Of a DNA stretch of 64,000 nt, positions 11,921 through 22,861 are shown one piece after another; position 1 is the stretch's first letter, and every line of letters begins with the position of its first letter. This stretch comes from Chlamydoabsidia padenii (taxonomy: Eukaryota > Mucoromycota > Mucoromycetes > Mucorales > Cunninghamellaceae). The notes below the pieces were generated by a model that ran no database searches, was not told where the DNA came from, and saw only the letters and a list, made by a program, of their open reading frames with translations. The stretch spans positions 533,357 to 597,356 of the forward strand of contig JAIWND010000022.1 in assembly GCA_025330725.1 (NCBI GenBank), read 5' to 3'. Position numbers and translations under genes: made by a program.

Positions 11921-14352
11921 TCAAGGTCTGGTCACTTTGTGCCGATAGAATTGCTTTTGTTCAAAAGGGACAGGTACCACCAAGAGTTGACGAAGTTTAG
12001 TGCATTCATCCGGGTTTAATCCACATTCGTTTTGGATATAAGATTCGATGGATCCGTATTGTTTCTTCATAGAGATAAAAAATAATTTCATGGCTTCGTA
12101 CCTATTAAAGTAGTCATTCAAGATAAAGTGAGTGAGTATCATACTTTATGTTTAGATCATTACGGTTACTTACGGTGCGGATGTTGCATTTTTCATTTGT
12201 TCAATTGTCATATTCATGAACTTTGCTCGAGCTTTGAGTTCTTCGTCGTTCACTAATCAAGAAGAACCAAAAATAAAAAGTTAGATACACATTCATTGAT
12301 CACTATGCTATTCTATTTATAAATTTACCCCAGTATCCCAAGTTGGTCAAAGCATATTCTCGGGCAATCACTTCTTCATCAACACCACATAAGCCAAGTA
12401 AGAGCATACACCACAGTCCAGTTCGATCCTATTATTGATACAATCAATATCCTATCATGTTTTCTTTTTTTCTTTTTAGTTTATACGAGATTACATACCT
12501 TGCCAGCCGTACAGTGGACGATCAGTGAGTTTCTTGAATCAGTCTTGAATTCCTTTAGTATATAATGGAAGATGTTACCATATTGAGTTTTAGCCAACGA
12601 CAGAATACGCATGTAGGCTACATTATATCAAAAAAAAAAGGGGGGGGGAAAGCAGTGAGTTTAACTAGACATGTTTCTTTTTCTTGACTTACCTCTTGCC
12701 AATCCTACATGTCCATCACCGAAATCTTTAAGACTTTCGGCGAGCCTTTCAGGTTCAAATTCGTCATTATCAAACATGGAGCTAGGATACACTACAATTC
12801 CATCTGTTGCACTATATAGAAGATCATTGTTAATGGTTGGTTTGAGAAGAGAGAGAGATTGACTTACGGCATTGATCCATGGCGTTTAACTTCAGGATCC
12901 GATCTAAAATCAAAGATAGCTTGTACGTTCAACTCCTGGATGACCTTGATACCCTTTTCAGTGATTCCACCCAAGCTACCAATACAAATCCATGATTATG
13001 TTAGTCCCCCCCTTTTTTTTTCTCTTTCTCTCTCTTTTTGCATGGTGGTTCTTTTGTCAACTTACTGTGCACATCTAAATATAGACCGTTCACGGACATA
13101 ACCAGTACCATCCTTGATAGGCCATCCACCAAGATCACGGAAATTACGGACACCTTCGACATCGATCCACCGAGGAATGATCACACCGGAATGGAGATTC
13201 ATGGAGGTCATTTTTTCATAAGCATCCGATTCATGTTTGTTTAAATGATCCACAATAGTTTTGACCACGTCTTCAAAATGACCCTTGAAGTTATGATCGA
13301 CATCAGGAAGTAACACCAAGGTATGATTAGGGATAGCATTGGCATACATTGCAGCATTATAAACAGGCACAATCTATATAAAAAACAAAACAAAAGAGGA
13401 AGAGCATTAGAATCATGCTGAAGAGGGGAGGAGAAAGTTAAAAATGCCTTACATTATCGTTGATACCATGGACAGTCAAAACACAGGTTGCCAAAGGTAG
13501 GTGGGACACTATGAGATAATAAAACAGGAAGGTTAGTTATATCCACTTTCTTGTAATGTTACCGGGTCATTTACCATATGAGTTATCCCAGGCACAAAAC
13601 TTGTCCACATCTTGTTGAGTGACTTGGATTGTCGTGATACGATCCCTTTGCTTGACAGACCAATCAAAGTAACCTTGCTTGTCGAGTGAGGCACCAATTT
13701 CAGGGCGATTCTTGTATATTTGATTATCGTTCATCTTGAAGCGTCCAGAGCAGTTGATGACATGTTTCAAAGGCTTTTCACATGAAGCAGCATATTTGAG
13801 GCAAGACACAGCACCTACATGGAAGGAAGGAAGGAAGGAGGGAGATTAGTACAGGTTCAAACCACAGTTTACATACATTATTTACCTCGAGAATGACCAA
13901 TGACTCCATAGATTTCATAACCTTCTTTTTCAAAGTAGGCAGCAACCGTAGCAATATCTTGAGCATCTTCCTACAATCAAAATTAGCGTTAGACCACTGG
14001 TAAATAACATATAAATGTATTTCGTATACTTACAGCCATGTTAGCATAACCAGCTTGACCTCCACTTTCACCATTGCCTCTAAAGTCAAAACGGAAGCTG
14101 CTAATGGGAAGTTCTTGAGCAAGTAATCTAAAGAAGAGATAATCCTTGTGTCCTTTTTGCAAAAAGGGGAAGAAAGTTAGTTTAAAAAATGGATGTATCA
14201 TTTATCTTTTATCTTTTACCTAAAACGCCATGACTAATGAGCATAAGACGAGGCTTTTGATAACCAGCATCAAAAGAAGGTTTCTTTTCCAAGATACCAA
14301 TAAGAGATTCCCCATGGGAATTAACAATAGTAATTTTGCCACTGGAAGTCAT
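11921..14352 (-). CDS. Alpha/beta-hydrolase fused to a Siw14/OCA-type tyrosine phosphatase, 548 aa
   Basis: Twelve exons form one open frame: 14352-14220, 14152-14034, 13970-13886, 13814-13575, 13508-13453, 13373-13066, 12975-12868, 12811-12693, 12617-12499, 12428-12329, 12252-12174, 12101-11921. Residues 1-260 are a serine hydrolase: LMLISHGVLG, FRFDFRGNGESGG, nucleophile elbow GVIGHSRG (Ser ~110), VHGINDNIVP and late His in LPDVDHNF. Residues ~270-548 are a Y_phosphatase3-type tyrosine/dual-specificity phosphatase: EGVRNFRDLGG, FRCAHLGGITEKG, IFDFRSDPEV and the P-loop VHCTAGKDRTG (Cys425, Arg431). The join falls inside one large exon (13373-13066), so it is a genuine fusion, not two genes read together. 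Both active sites look intact. Substrates are unknown; soluble, no targeting signal seen. Confidence 0.85.
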
Positions 14353-14488
14353 TTTTAAAAGTGAAAGAGAGTGTCGAGCGGGGTTTGTAAATTATTTTTT
14401 TATTTATGTAATGTTAATAAGGGGCAAAAAAAAAAAAAAATGACAGTATAGATATCAAAAAAGTTAAAATTATGTAAGACTAAACTAT

Positions 14489-17016
14489 TCAACTAGACCA
14501 TGAGTTCATCATCTTTTTCTGTCGATCACCCCAAGAGTCATCGGTTGTTTCCGCCTGATCTAAATGAGTTGAAGATGGTGTCGAGTCGACAGGATATCCC
14601 CTTGATTGAGCATGTTGTTCCTGTTCCTTTGGCAGTAATGGTCGGGTATGTAAATTCTGCGGCAAGTGGGGATGTCGCTCCACTTCCTTGGAAGCAAATG
14701 CCTTCCACGGGTTAGTGTTGTCATTATTGCTTGGTATTTCTTCCCGTTGGTCAAGGACAGGTGCTTTAGATTGAGTGTCATTATTTCCTGATGTCCAAGA
14801 AGGTGTTTGTAAAGCCGAATCAGAAGTAGGAGTTGTGTTGTCACCCCAAGAAGATGTTTGTACGGTTGGGTCGGGAGCAGTGTTAGTATTGTCGCCCCAA
14901 GAAGGTGTTGACAAATTTGGATCGGAGGCCGTATTAGTATTGTCACCCCAAGAAGATGTTGCTAATGTTGAATCGTTGCCGTTGGTGGTGGTATCAGTCG
15001 AACATGGTTGATCACAGGTGGTGTCGTTCCAAGAAGGAGCTGGAAGGGTCGAGTTTTCTTCTTTGACGTTATCGGTTGACCATGATTGAGCTTGTTCGCT
15101 GCTGTTGTGTTGTTGATCGTTGTTGACGAAGGATGGTCTATTACTGCTATGGGCTGTACCTTGGCTGTGAGTTACTGAGGAGCGTCGTTCTCTTGGTGGT
15201 GCAGTAGCGGCAGCAAGTTTCCAAGCATGATTTGCAAGACCGGGTTCATTATCATCATCTTTTGGTATGCCGATGACCTCCTTCCAAGTGGTAATTCGTA
15301 CTGCTGGTTTTGCTGATATTTGTTCAATTTCATTCGAGCCCCATGATGGTGTTGCTTCTGTTGTTTCCCCATTCGACCCCCATGATGGTTCTGTAGTCGA
15401 TGCTGTGGTGTCCCAAGTGCTTGCTTCTGGTGCTGTTGCTGTAGGTTCGCCCCATGATGTTGTTGTTTCCGCTGTATGCTCGTTTGCTCGCCATGATGGT
15501 TCTGTAGTCGATTCTGTAGTATCCGCAACTGGTGCTGCTGTAATGGTAGGTGATGATGTTGTAGCATTAATAGGGGTAACCATAGCAGAGAAGGTGGTGG
15601 TGATTGTGGACACAGGGACATCATTTTTATTGCTAGTCGCCACCTCGGATGATTCACCAATGATAGAGCTGTTTTGGGTATCTGAAACGACGTTGTTAGT
15701 TGAAGATGATATGTCTGCTGAAAGAGATAATGATTCGGTTGTTGTTGTTGTTGTTGTTGCTTGCTGACTAAAACTAGCCCATTTCGACGCTCCTGTTCCA
15801 CCAGTGGATGTAAAACTCGATGCCGGAGAGACACTTCTGGCACTCTTGTTATCATCGACAAGTCCTTCACCGCGAGGCCACAATCTAGAAGTACGATCGT
15901 TTTGATAATTGTTCCTGTTTAGAAAAAGAAAAACAAAAAAAAATGGGGGGGGGGTGAATACCATATCACACAAAAGATATCCATTATTTCATTTACCAGT
16001 TCCCACCAATGTTATCGTACTTCCTATGATGGTTCCCACCATTACCATCATTGCGCTGATAGTCCCGATCACAATCGCTATAGTATTTATTGTATCGTTT
16101 ACCATTAGCAGAGTCTTCACGATTACGATCACCGTATCTGTTGTATCCATTACTGTTATATCCATTAGCAGAGTCTTCACGATTACGATCACCATATCTG
16201 TTGTTGTATCCATTACTATTGTTTCCATTAGCAGAGTCTTCACGATTACGATCACCCTGGTGATTGTTCCTAAATCAAAAAAAGAGAGAGAAGGGGGGTG
16301 AATATCACATCACACAAAGATATTCATTATTTCACTTACCTGTTCCCACCGTTGTTATCGTACTTTCTAAAAGAGTTTCCACCATTATCATCATTGTGCC
16401 TATAGTCCCGATCACGATCACTATAGAATTTATTGTATCGTTTACCACTAGCAGAGTCATTCCCATGCTTGTTGTATCCATATGAAGAGTCATCTTGATT
16501 CCTGTCGCTGTACCGAGTACTGTTATAATCCGAGCCATGTCTTTGTTGAGAAGGAGATGCCCAACGAGAAGCACTTAGACCTTGCACTTTTGTATCATCA
16601 TTGCCACCAGATGAGTTTAGAGACACATGCTCGTATGTTGTTGTTACCAGTGCATCTGAGGGTAAAGGTATGTGACCAGCTGCATCTGCTTTGGCACGAC
16701 GTTCGGCTTCAGCGGCGACTTCTTCTGCTTGTAGGACCTTGGCATAAGTATGCCATTGAGACACTTGAATTCCGCCTTGTTTCTTACTGCCATCATCCAC
16801 TGTTGATTGTTGTTGATTATTTACTACATTTGACCAAGTTTTCGGAGATGAGGTGTCATTGTTGATTGGACTGGGTTGGCAAGTTGTAGGTGAATTGCCA
16901 GTAAAAGAATTGGAATCGCCAAGGTGTTGTTGTTGTTGTTGTTGTTCAAGATCTTCTTCAACCATGTCTGCCCAAGATAGACTATTGGTATCCAAACCAA
17001 CATTACCATTGTTCAT
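14489..17016 (-). CDS. Disordered WG-repeat protein, 791 aa
   Basis: Three exons: 17016-16340, 16269-15997, 15914-14489. The protein is almost wholly low-complexity. The N-terminus has SLSWADMVEEDLE followed by a polyQ run. The middle holds ASRWASPSQQ, an Arg/Asp/Tyr/Asn/Gly-rich region and three near-identical RNREDSANG repeats. The long C-terminal part is Ser/Thr-rich and carries seven Trp-Gly pairs in SWG contexts (SWGEP, two SWGSN, three SWGDN, SWGDR) plus isolated Trp in similar settings (ASTWD, PSWND, SWTS). Spaced WG/GW pairs in disordered chains are the hallmark of Argonaute-binding 'hook' proteins; an RGG/RD-rich middle suits RNA binding. That function is inference only. No folded domain, signal or membrane segment is seen. 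Confidence 0.75.
16105..16262 (-). repeat. Coding minisatellite, three ~60-bp units
   Basis: GCAGAGTCTTCACGATTACG begins at 16108, 16168 and 16231 (period 60-63 nt) and encodes RNREDSANG plus an Asn/Gly/Tyr linker in the WG-repeat protein. A diverged fourth copy lies near 16450. Confidence 0.85.
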
Positions 17017-17412
17017 TTTGTGGACAATGGATGGATAGATGGGTTAACAAAAAATAAAAAGTAAATAGAGAGGGAAGAAAGAAGTAATTATTGTTGGACA
17101 AAGACACAACCCCTCCCCTCGTGGGATTTCAAACCCCGTATGACCGAATAGACCAGATAAAGTTTTGTAGAAGATTTTATTGGTAGGATGGTTGGTAAGG
17201 AAGGGTATTTCTAAAGCACAACAATGATGATAATAATGATGATAATGATAAAGTAGGTGATTGGTTTCTACAAAAAAAAAAAAAAAAAAGTGGGGGGGGG
17301 GAGAAGAGAGAATACTTTATCAAAGATAAAGGCAGAATTACAAATAGACTAAAAGTTGGGGGAGAATAGTAATAATAATAAAGGATAATAAAAAAGGGGG
17401 AGGGGGTAGAAT
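17017..17412. other. Intergenic; promoter of the WG-repeat gene and 3' region of SVF1
   Basis: GTGGGATTTC and TTTCAAACCCCG (17121-17138) sit about 105-120 nt upstream of the WG-repeat start. An A18 run and GATAAT/AATAAT microrepeats follow. No gene is seen. Confidence 0.4.
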
Positions 17413-18795
17413 CTAAAAACCAGATACAAAGACCAATTCTTGGAAGCAGTTGCCTTCGACTTCAACGACTTGATCGCCCACAGTGATAGTAGCAGTAGCT
17501 TTATCGAGCCATTGATAAATATAAGGCTTGACCACAAAAGTTTGCACCAATTTCTTCAAAAACCAAGGGATTTCAGCCAACACATCGATCTTGTCCACTA
17601 AGTTCTTGACAGTAACGATCATTTCCACCGAGACATCCTTGATAGGTTCATCGTCACCTTCTTCCTTGATAGTTTTACCCTTCCATGTCAGCTTGATACG
17701 TTGAGGAATATCGTATTCAGTATCTTCATCCTTTTGTAAATCCAATAATTCCACATGATTATCCACCGAGACACAGATCAGTTTGTCGTGAAGAACCAGA
17801 GAGCCTTGATTGATGTTGACAGAGCCATATTGTTTAGTAGTTTGGAATTGCATCATGGACAAAGCAGCTTCGGGGGATTGAAAGTCGACAAAGTTCCAGT
17901 TGGAGGCAATCAATTGGGGTTGCATACCTTGAATGGCATGAATAAACATACCGTCACCTTCTACTTCGTGTAGTTGCTTGTCGACAATAAAGGTACCCTT
18001 GGCTTGAGCACGAGGCCAGAACTTGTGAGAGACAAAACCAGCAGCAGAGCCTTGATCACCACCGAGATAAGTACGACCTTCGCCTACCTTGAAGCCCTTG
18101 TCCACCCGAGTAAATTCCAAGGCTACCATCAGATCAGCATGAGTGATTTGTAGCTTGTAAGTTTGTTGTGTAGGATCCAATGTGATGTTAAAAAAGTCAG
18201 TTTTCACCGATCGCTTGTCTTCAGATAGTTCAAATTTCGACATGTTGATGTTTTTGAACACATTGGTGTTGCTTGCAGGATCGTAGAATCGGCACGTGAA
18301 AGATATAGTGGGATTCCAAATACTATTATTTCACACACACGCAAAAAATACAATATATACAAAGAAAGAGTAAGTACACACATAACATAACATAGCAAAG
18401 CATTTCTCCCTGCCCTCCATTCCCGTTTCTTTTTTCTTGTTCGACTTACCCAATGTTAGAGTGGATCAGTTGCACAAAGGCAAAACCACCTGTTCTAGTG
18501 GTGACATAAAAGACTTGGTTTTCAGTTGAGGAACCAGAAGCAAGAGTCCAGTCCAGATCATGTTCAGTGAGTTTGCCATAGTATTGACCATCAGTAACAG
18601 TTTCACCAACGGATTTGATGGATTCGACGGTACCACCTAGACCGGTAACGTTTGAGACAGTGCTTGATAATTGAGAGACTATCAAAATGACGATGTAAAG
18701 TCAAACAAAAAGAGAGAAGTGTTAATGCTATGCTGAATATAATGTATATACTATATATTCATTGCTTTTGTTTTGAACTTACACCAGGAGGCCAT
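17413..18795 (-). CDS. SVF1: Survival factor 1 (SVF1) family protein, 383 aa
   Basis: Three exons: a 13-nt first exon 18795-18783 (MASW), 18678-18450, 18322-17413. The product shows the Svf1 double-lipocalin pattern: TEHDLDWTLASGSSTENQVFYV, GFAFVQLIHSNIG, TISFTCRFYD, WPRAQAKGTFIVD, GDGMFIHAIQGMQP, ASNWNFVDFQS and the C-terminal WKGKTI and NCFQELVFVSGF. In yeast Svf1 protects from oxidative and cold stress and moves ceramides from the ER to the Golgi. It has no signal peptide; the N-terminal helix of the yeast protein binds membranes and a comparable segment (SQLSSTVSNVTGLGGTVESI) is present. LCB1, the first enzyme of sphingolipid synthesis, lies 30 kb away, which is not evidence of linkage. 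Confidence 0.9.
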
Positions 18796-19576
18796 GATAA
18801 AGTAAGTTGGGAAGAGAAGAAAGTTGGGAAGAGAAGAAACGAAAAGGTCAAAGCCTAAAAAAGAGAGAGAAAAAGGTTAATAAAACGTGACTTTGGCCAT
18901 TCACGAAGAAAAAAAAAAAAAGAGCGAGGCGGAACAAGTAAAACTTGAATCCCCGCCATCACCTGTTCCAGCCAATAGAAGGTAGAATGATCTATTATTC
19001 CTTCGTAATATTTGCATAATCTTTTTTTTTTTTATAACTATACTTACCATCATTAGGTACCATAGACAAAGAAGGAAGACATATCCAAGAGAAGTAATAA
19101 GAATGCCAAGATTGATTATGTGCAAGAGTTCGTTGTAAATTGATCTCTTGGCAGTTTCTTGGTATATGAGACAAGTGTTTGATCGATTAAAATGGAATAT
19201 TGTATGTAGCCAATGACTGGTTCAGTATAGCAAAAAATTGGTCTGGTGTTGAATAAATTGTCATCATTGTCATCCCAGATGACCTTGTTGATCGTCCGAG
19301 TTCATGTACTGTAGTTGCTGATTTCCCGATTTGATCCTGTGCATAAATGTAGGTGTTGGTGTATTTCTATAAAAGAAAAAAAAAAAAAAAGATCAATGTT
19401 TTGGCAACTTCATGCTACTTGTTTTTTTTTTTATACCTACCAGATACTTAGCCCATTATAGATTTCCATATATGATCTATGATTATCGTACAAATATATA
19501 AAAGCGTGTGTATAAGTGAAGACGAATCACAAAAGAAGGATATTTATTTACATTGACAAGTAATAATAATCTAAAT
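18796..19576. other. SVF1 promoter plus an unresolved small minus-strand open region
   Basis: TTGAATCCCCGCC at 18945-18957 lies 150 nt upstream of the SVF1 start. Further left, a minus-strand ATG near 19470 (MEIYNGL) sits just below a TATATATTTG element. It can be joined by a GTATCT donor to an open stretch at 19371-19195 (KYTNTYIYAQDQIGKSATT, ending NIPF, stop), about 66 aa. Another frame shows a hydrophobic segment, LLHIINLGILITSLGYVFLL, around 19130-19070. I could not settle a single model. It may be a small gene or a relic. Confidence 0.3.
18945..18957 (+). promoter_or_regulatory. TTGAATCCCCGCC motif upstream of SVF1
   Basis: A variant of the recurrent motif, on the strand opposite to SVF1, about 150 nt upstream of its ATG. 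Confidence 0.4.
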
Positions 19577-21734
19577 CTACGGCCGCCGTCTGAATGGTGT
19601 TCGAAACCTGAGAGTCGGTCGTCGGTGTTGTGTATTGGTAGAAAGAGATTCAACTTGAGAAGCCAAACCCAAAGCACTGAAAATTTCGTCGTCAATATAA
19701 TACGCCTGAAAAACCTTTTCAAGCACCTCCAATCGATCCTCCATCCTTGTCAATCGTTCGGCACCCAAGATCCAGTTGCTACTGTCGTCGTAAGATTCAG
19801 GTTCGTCCACAAAGCCCTCTTGGAAGAATGGTTGTGGTAGAGAAGGTTGTCGAGTAACTGCCCGTATTGGTTTCCGAGTTCTTGTAGTGGTGTAGGGTGG
19901 CATGGTCGGAGACGGTGATAGACTTGGTGTTGATACGGACATCGAATCAGACGCGATTGACATTGTTGACTTGGAGGATGTGATGGCATCATTGAGTAAT
20001 GCTGTTGATTGTCGTATCCCAGATAGTGTTGAATGAGATCCTTCCATCATTGACCGCATCATGGTGGAGTTCATAGTGGGATCCCGCATTGGATGGACAA
20101 TAGGCACGTTAGTTGTTTGAGGCACAAAGCTTTTCTGTAATCCAATCAACAATGAGCGTTTCATATTACCAATAGACCAACGATGTACCACACCAAGAGG
20201 ACTTTTAGGACGATAACCAAAGAGACAAGCTTGGAAACTGACTAGAAGACCAAACAGACCACCAAATACACCAGTCGCATTCACCATGGCGAACGCACGT
20301 TGTTCATGAAGAGTCTTGATTTGATAGAGTCGAGGGTAAACATGCAAGGAGCCCAAAGGTCGCGGAATACTTGAATAGTCAGATGGAGTGGTTTCAGACT
20401 GAACCTTGGTATCGATTTCGTAAAACGTTTCCACATCAGGAGAGAAGCCAACATAGTTCCAGAATGTATCCAAAAGAGTCGCTCGTTGTAGTAGTTCATA
20501 GCTGCCACTAGACACTACATTCACATCCAGTTGATAGATATTTTTCAGCAAGGCGCCTTTTCGTTCAGATAGTCGAAAGGTCGATTCTTCCAAAGGATCG
20601 TTCCAGGTAAATGAGGGTGATGTTGATGTATTGTATGGATCTGAGACGGAATAAACCGCCAAGTTTGGATTGTGATGTGTGTTGTAAAAGATCACTTCAA
20701 GCTGAGTGGGTTGACCAAAGTAGTAATCGAATTTGAGGTAAGAGCCGTTGCTTGCTAGTCGATCCGATGTTTGTCCAAGCTTAAAAGAGGGATGTGCCCG
20801 GAATAAGTGACAATGCTGATTTCTATGTCGGCGCATGGATTTTGGCATGGTGATAAGATAGTCAGAGCATTGCACACCAAGATCAGTCCCACATCGTATA
20901 ACTGTGTGTTCATCATCAAGACAGAATCGAATGTCTTTTTAAGAAAATTAGTATATAATAAAGTCGTTCATTAGGGAATTGTTTTCAGATTTACCTGGTG
21001 CATTAATGGTGGCACTTGGGTTATTAAGATAAGAGACTTGATCAATGATGGGACTGTTCGCCACTTGATCCGCCAAACAAAAGATCAGAAACAAGAAGAA
21101 GCAGATATACACAAACATCATTGTCAGTCGTACAGATTCCGTCCAAGAAGGTTCACCGGCTCTATATATAAAAAAGAAAAGGCATTGTGAGTGAGCCATA
21201 ACCATCTATATCCATTTTATATGTCCTTACCTTGGTTTCCATATTTTACTCTTAAAGTAAGTCAAACAAGCTACTATTTTCTGTTTCCATTGTCGACCCA
21301 TTCGATACATCAAGATCAAAACCACCAAGAAGCATAAAGTGCCCACACAAGCCAATACAATGTGAAGGATATGGCGTGTTTCGTTAAAGTCGGTGTGTTC
21401 ATCCGTACCATCAAGCCCGGTTGAAGAAGACACCCATTCAACTTGTTCTTGATCCCATGATGGTGGTATCCATTTATGAGTGTTAATGTCGAATATATAC
21501 AGACCACTGTATATAGTTTGATAAGAGATGCCGAATCCGTAAAGTAGTCTGTGATCGTCCAGCATGAGACCCACCGCGGCCATGGATTGAGGTAAAGGTT
21601 GATTCATTGTTGAGGTGCCTGCTATTAAAGTCCATTGCCAAGTGGTTATGTTGAGAATAGCCACCATGTCTTGAATATGACCATTGGAAGACAAATAGTT
21701 TTGATAAGGAGGAGGTGTACCATCTTGACCTGTG

Positions 21735-21774
<40 letters not shown>

Positions 21775-22664
21775 AAGAAAGAAGAAAGAAAAAGAGTAAA
21801 AGTCAGTGAGTTCTTTTCAAAATGTAACTTTTTTGAAATCCAACCTCCGACGATGACAATTAAGTTTGCTGTGCCTAAAAAAAGAAGAGTCAATCCTGCA
21901 TTTTGTTTAGAGTCATTATTAAGTTTACTTTTTACCGCTGTGTGGTAAGCTCTAGGTTGAGGGCAAGGACCCAAAGTAGATTGTTCAGACCATACACCTG
22001 AAGAGGTATCGTACACAATTACTATCGACATGCTCGCCAACTCCTTGGGGTACTCGTTTAGGGGTTGATCCTTTGCACATTTGAATCCACCAAGGATCAA
22101 CATACGACCATCATCAAGTAGACTAACTGATTGACCACAGCGCATGACATCAGGTGGCAAATCCAAATTAGTCCATCTCTGTGCCAACATGTCGTAGGAC
22201 CAAAAATGACCCATGGCATGAGTACTGTTTTCTCCACCATAGACAAGCACACGATCTTTCAAAAGAACCGAAGAATGATGCTTGGATGCAAATGGCATGC
22301 TAGTGTTCTGTGTTGGTAGGGGAGACCAGGCATGTGACACGGTATCGAATTGGTAGATGGATAGAAATAAATCTTCAGGTCGGGCAGTGCCAACAACTAG
22401 GAAGGCAGTTGTATTTTGAAATCCCGCATTCAACGGTAATCCCGACGAGGCGTACATCCAATGCAATGGGATGGCTGATTGGGCGGGAATCCATTGCTCA
22501 GAATACTCTTCGTTGATGTCAGATGTGTTTAGGGCCCAAACGTTACCTTGATCACCACCAAAAAGATAAATAGTGTCCGAGTTCACATAGGCTGCTGATA
22601 ATCCCGACAAGGAAATCCCTTTTTGTCGGGGCTCGAAAATGGATGGTTCATGCGTCGATGGCAT
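19577..22664 (-). CDS. Kelch-repeat membrane protein with three transmembrane segments, 929 aa
   Basis: Five exons close in frame: 22664-21929, 21874-21845, 21729-21231, 21161-20995, 20934-19577. Residues 1-370 are a kelch propeller (YLFGGDQGNVWALN, VLVYGGENSTHAMGHFWSYD, MLILGGFKC, RAYHTAV, IVIVGG, LLYGFGISY), the family of galactose-oxidase-like beta-propellers. A membrane segment follows (LHIVLACVGTLCFLVVLILMY, ~380-402), then a second (MFVYICFFLFLIFCL, ~430-450), a Cys-containing loop of ~240 residues with N-glycosylation sequons, and a third (GVFGGLFGLLVSFQACLFGY, ~695-717). A Ser/Thr-rich tail ends in a short helix and an Arg-rich terminus. No cleaved signal peptide is seen at the chosen ATG, so an upstream exon could be missing. 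Similar kelch-plus-membrane proteins of unknown role occur in Mucoromycota. Intron 2 holds an A-tract of about 38. Confidence 0.8.
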
Positions 22665-22861
22665 TTTTTTATTATTTGCTCTAAAGTGAAACCAATGTTG
22701 TAGTTACAAGGATTTCAAAAAAAGAGAAGGAAGAAACAGAAAAAAAAAGAAAAGAAAGAAAGAAAAAAGGTAAGAATAAAAAAAAAAGTCTAAACGGAAA
22801 GTAAGGAGGCTGTTCAATTAGGATATGATACAAAAAGTGAGTTCCTGAAAAAAAGGAGTCA

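Noticed and set aside
15172..15870. Long Gln/His/Leu-rich minus-strand frame (and a plus-strand Val-rich frame at 15267-15767)
   Set aside because: Shadows of the Ser/Thr-rich WG-repeat coding sequence in other frames.
20995..21231. Calling the kelch part and the Ser-rich membrane part as two genes
   Set aside because: The AG|GTAAGG donor at 21230 and TATATAG acceptor at 21162 join them in phase, and no start codon context exists for a separate second gene.
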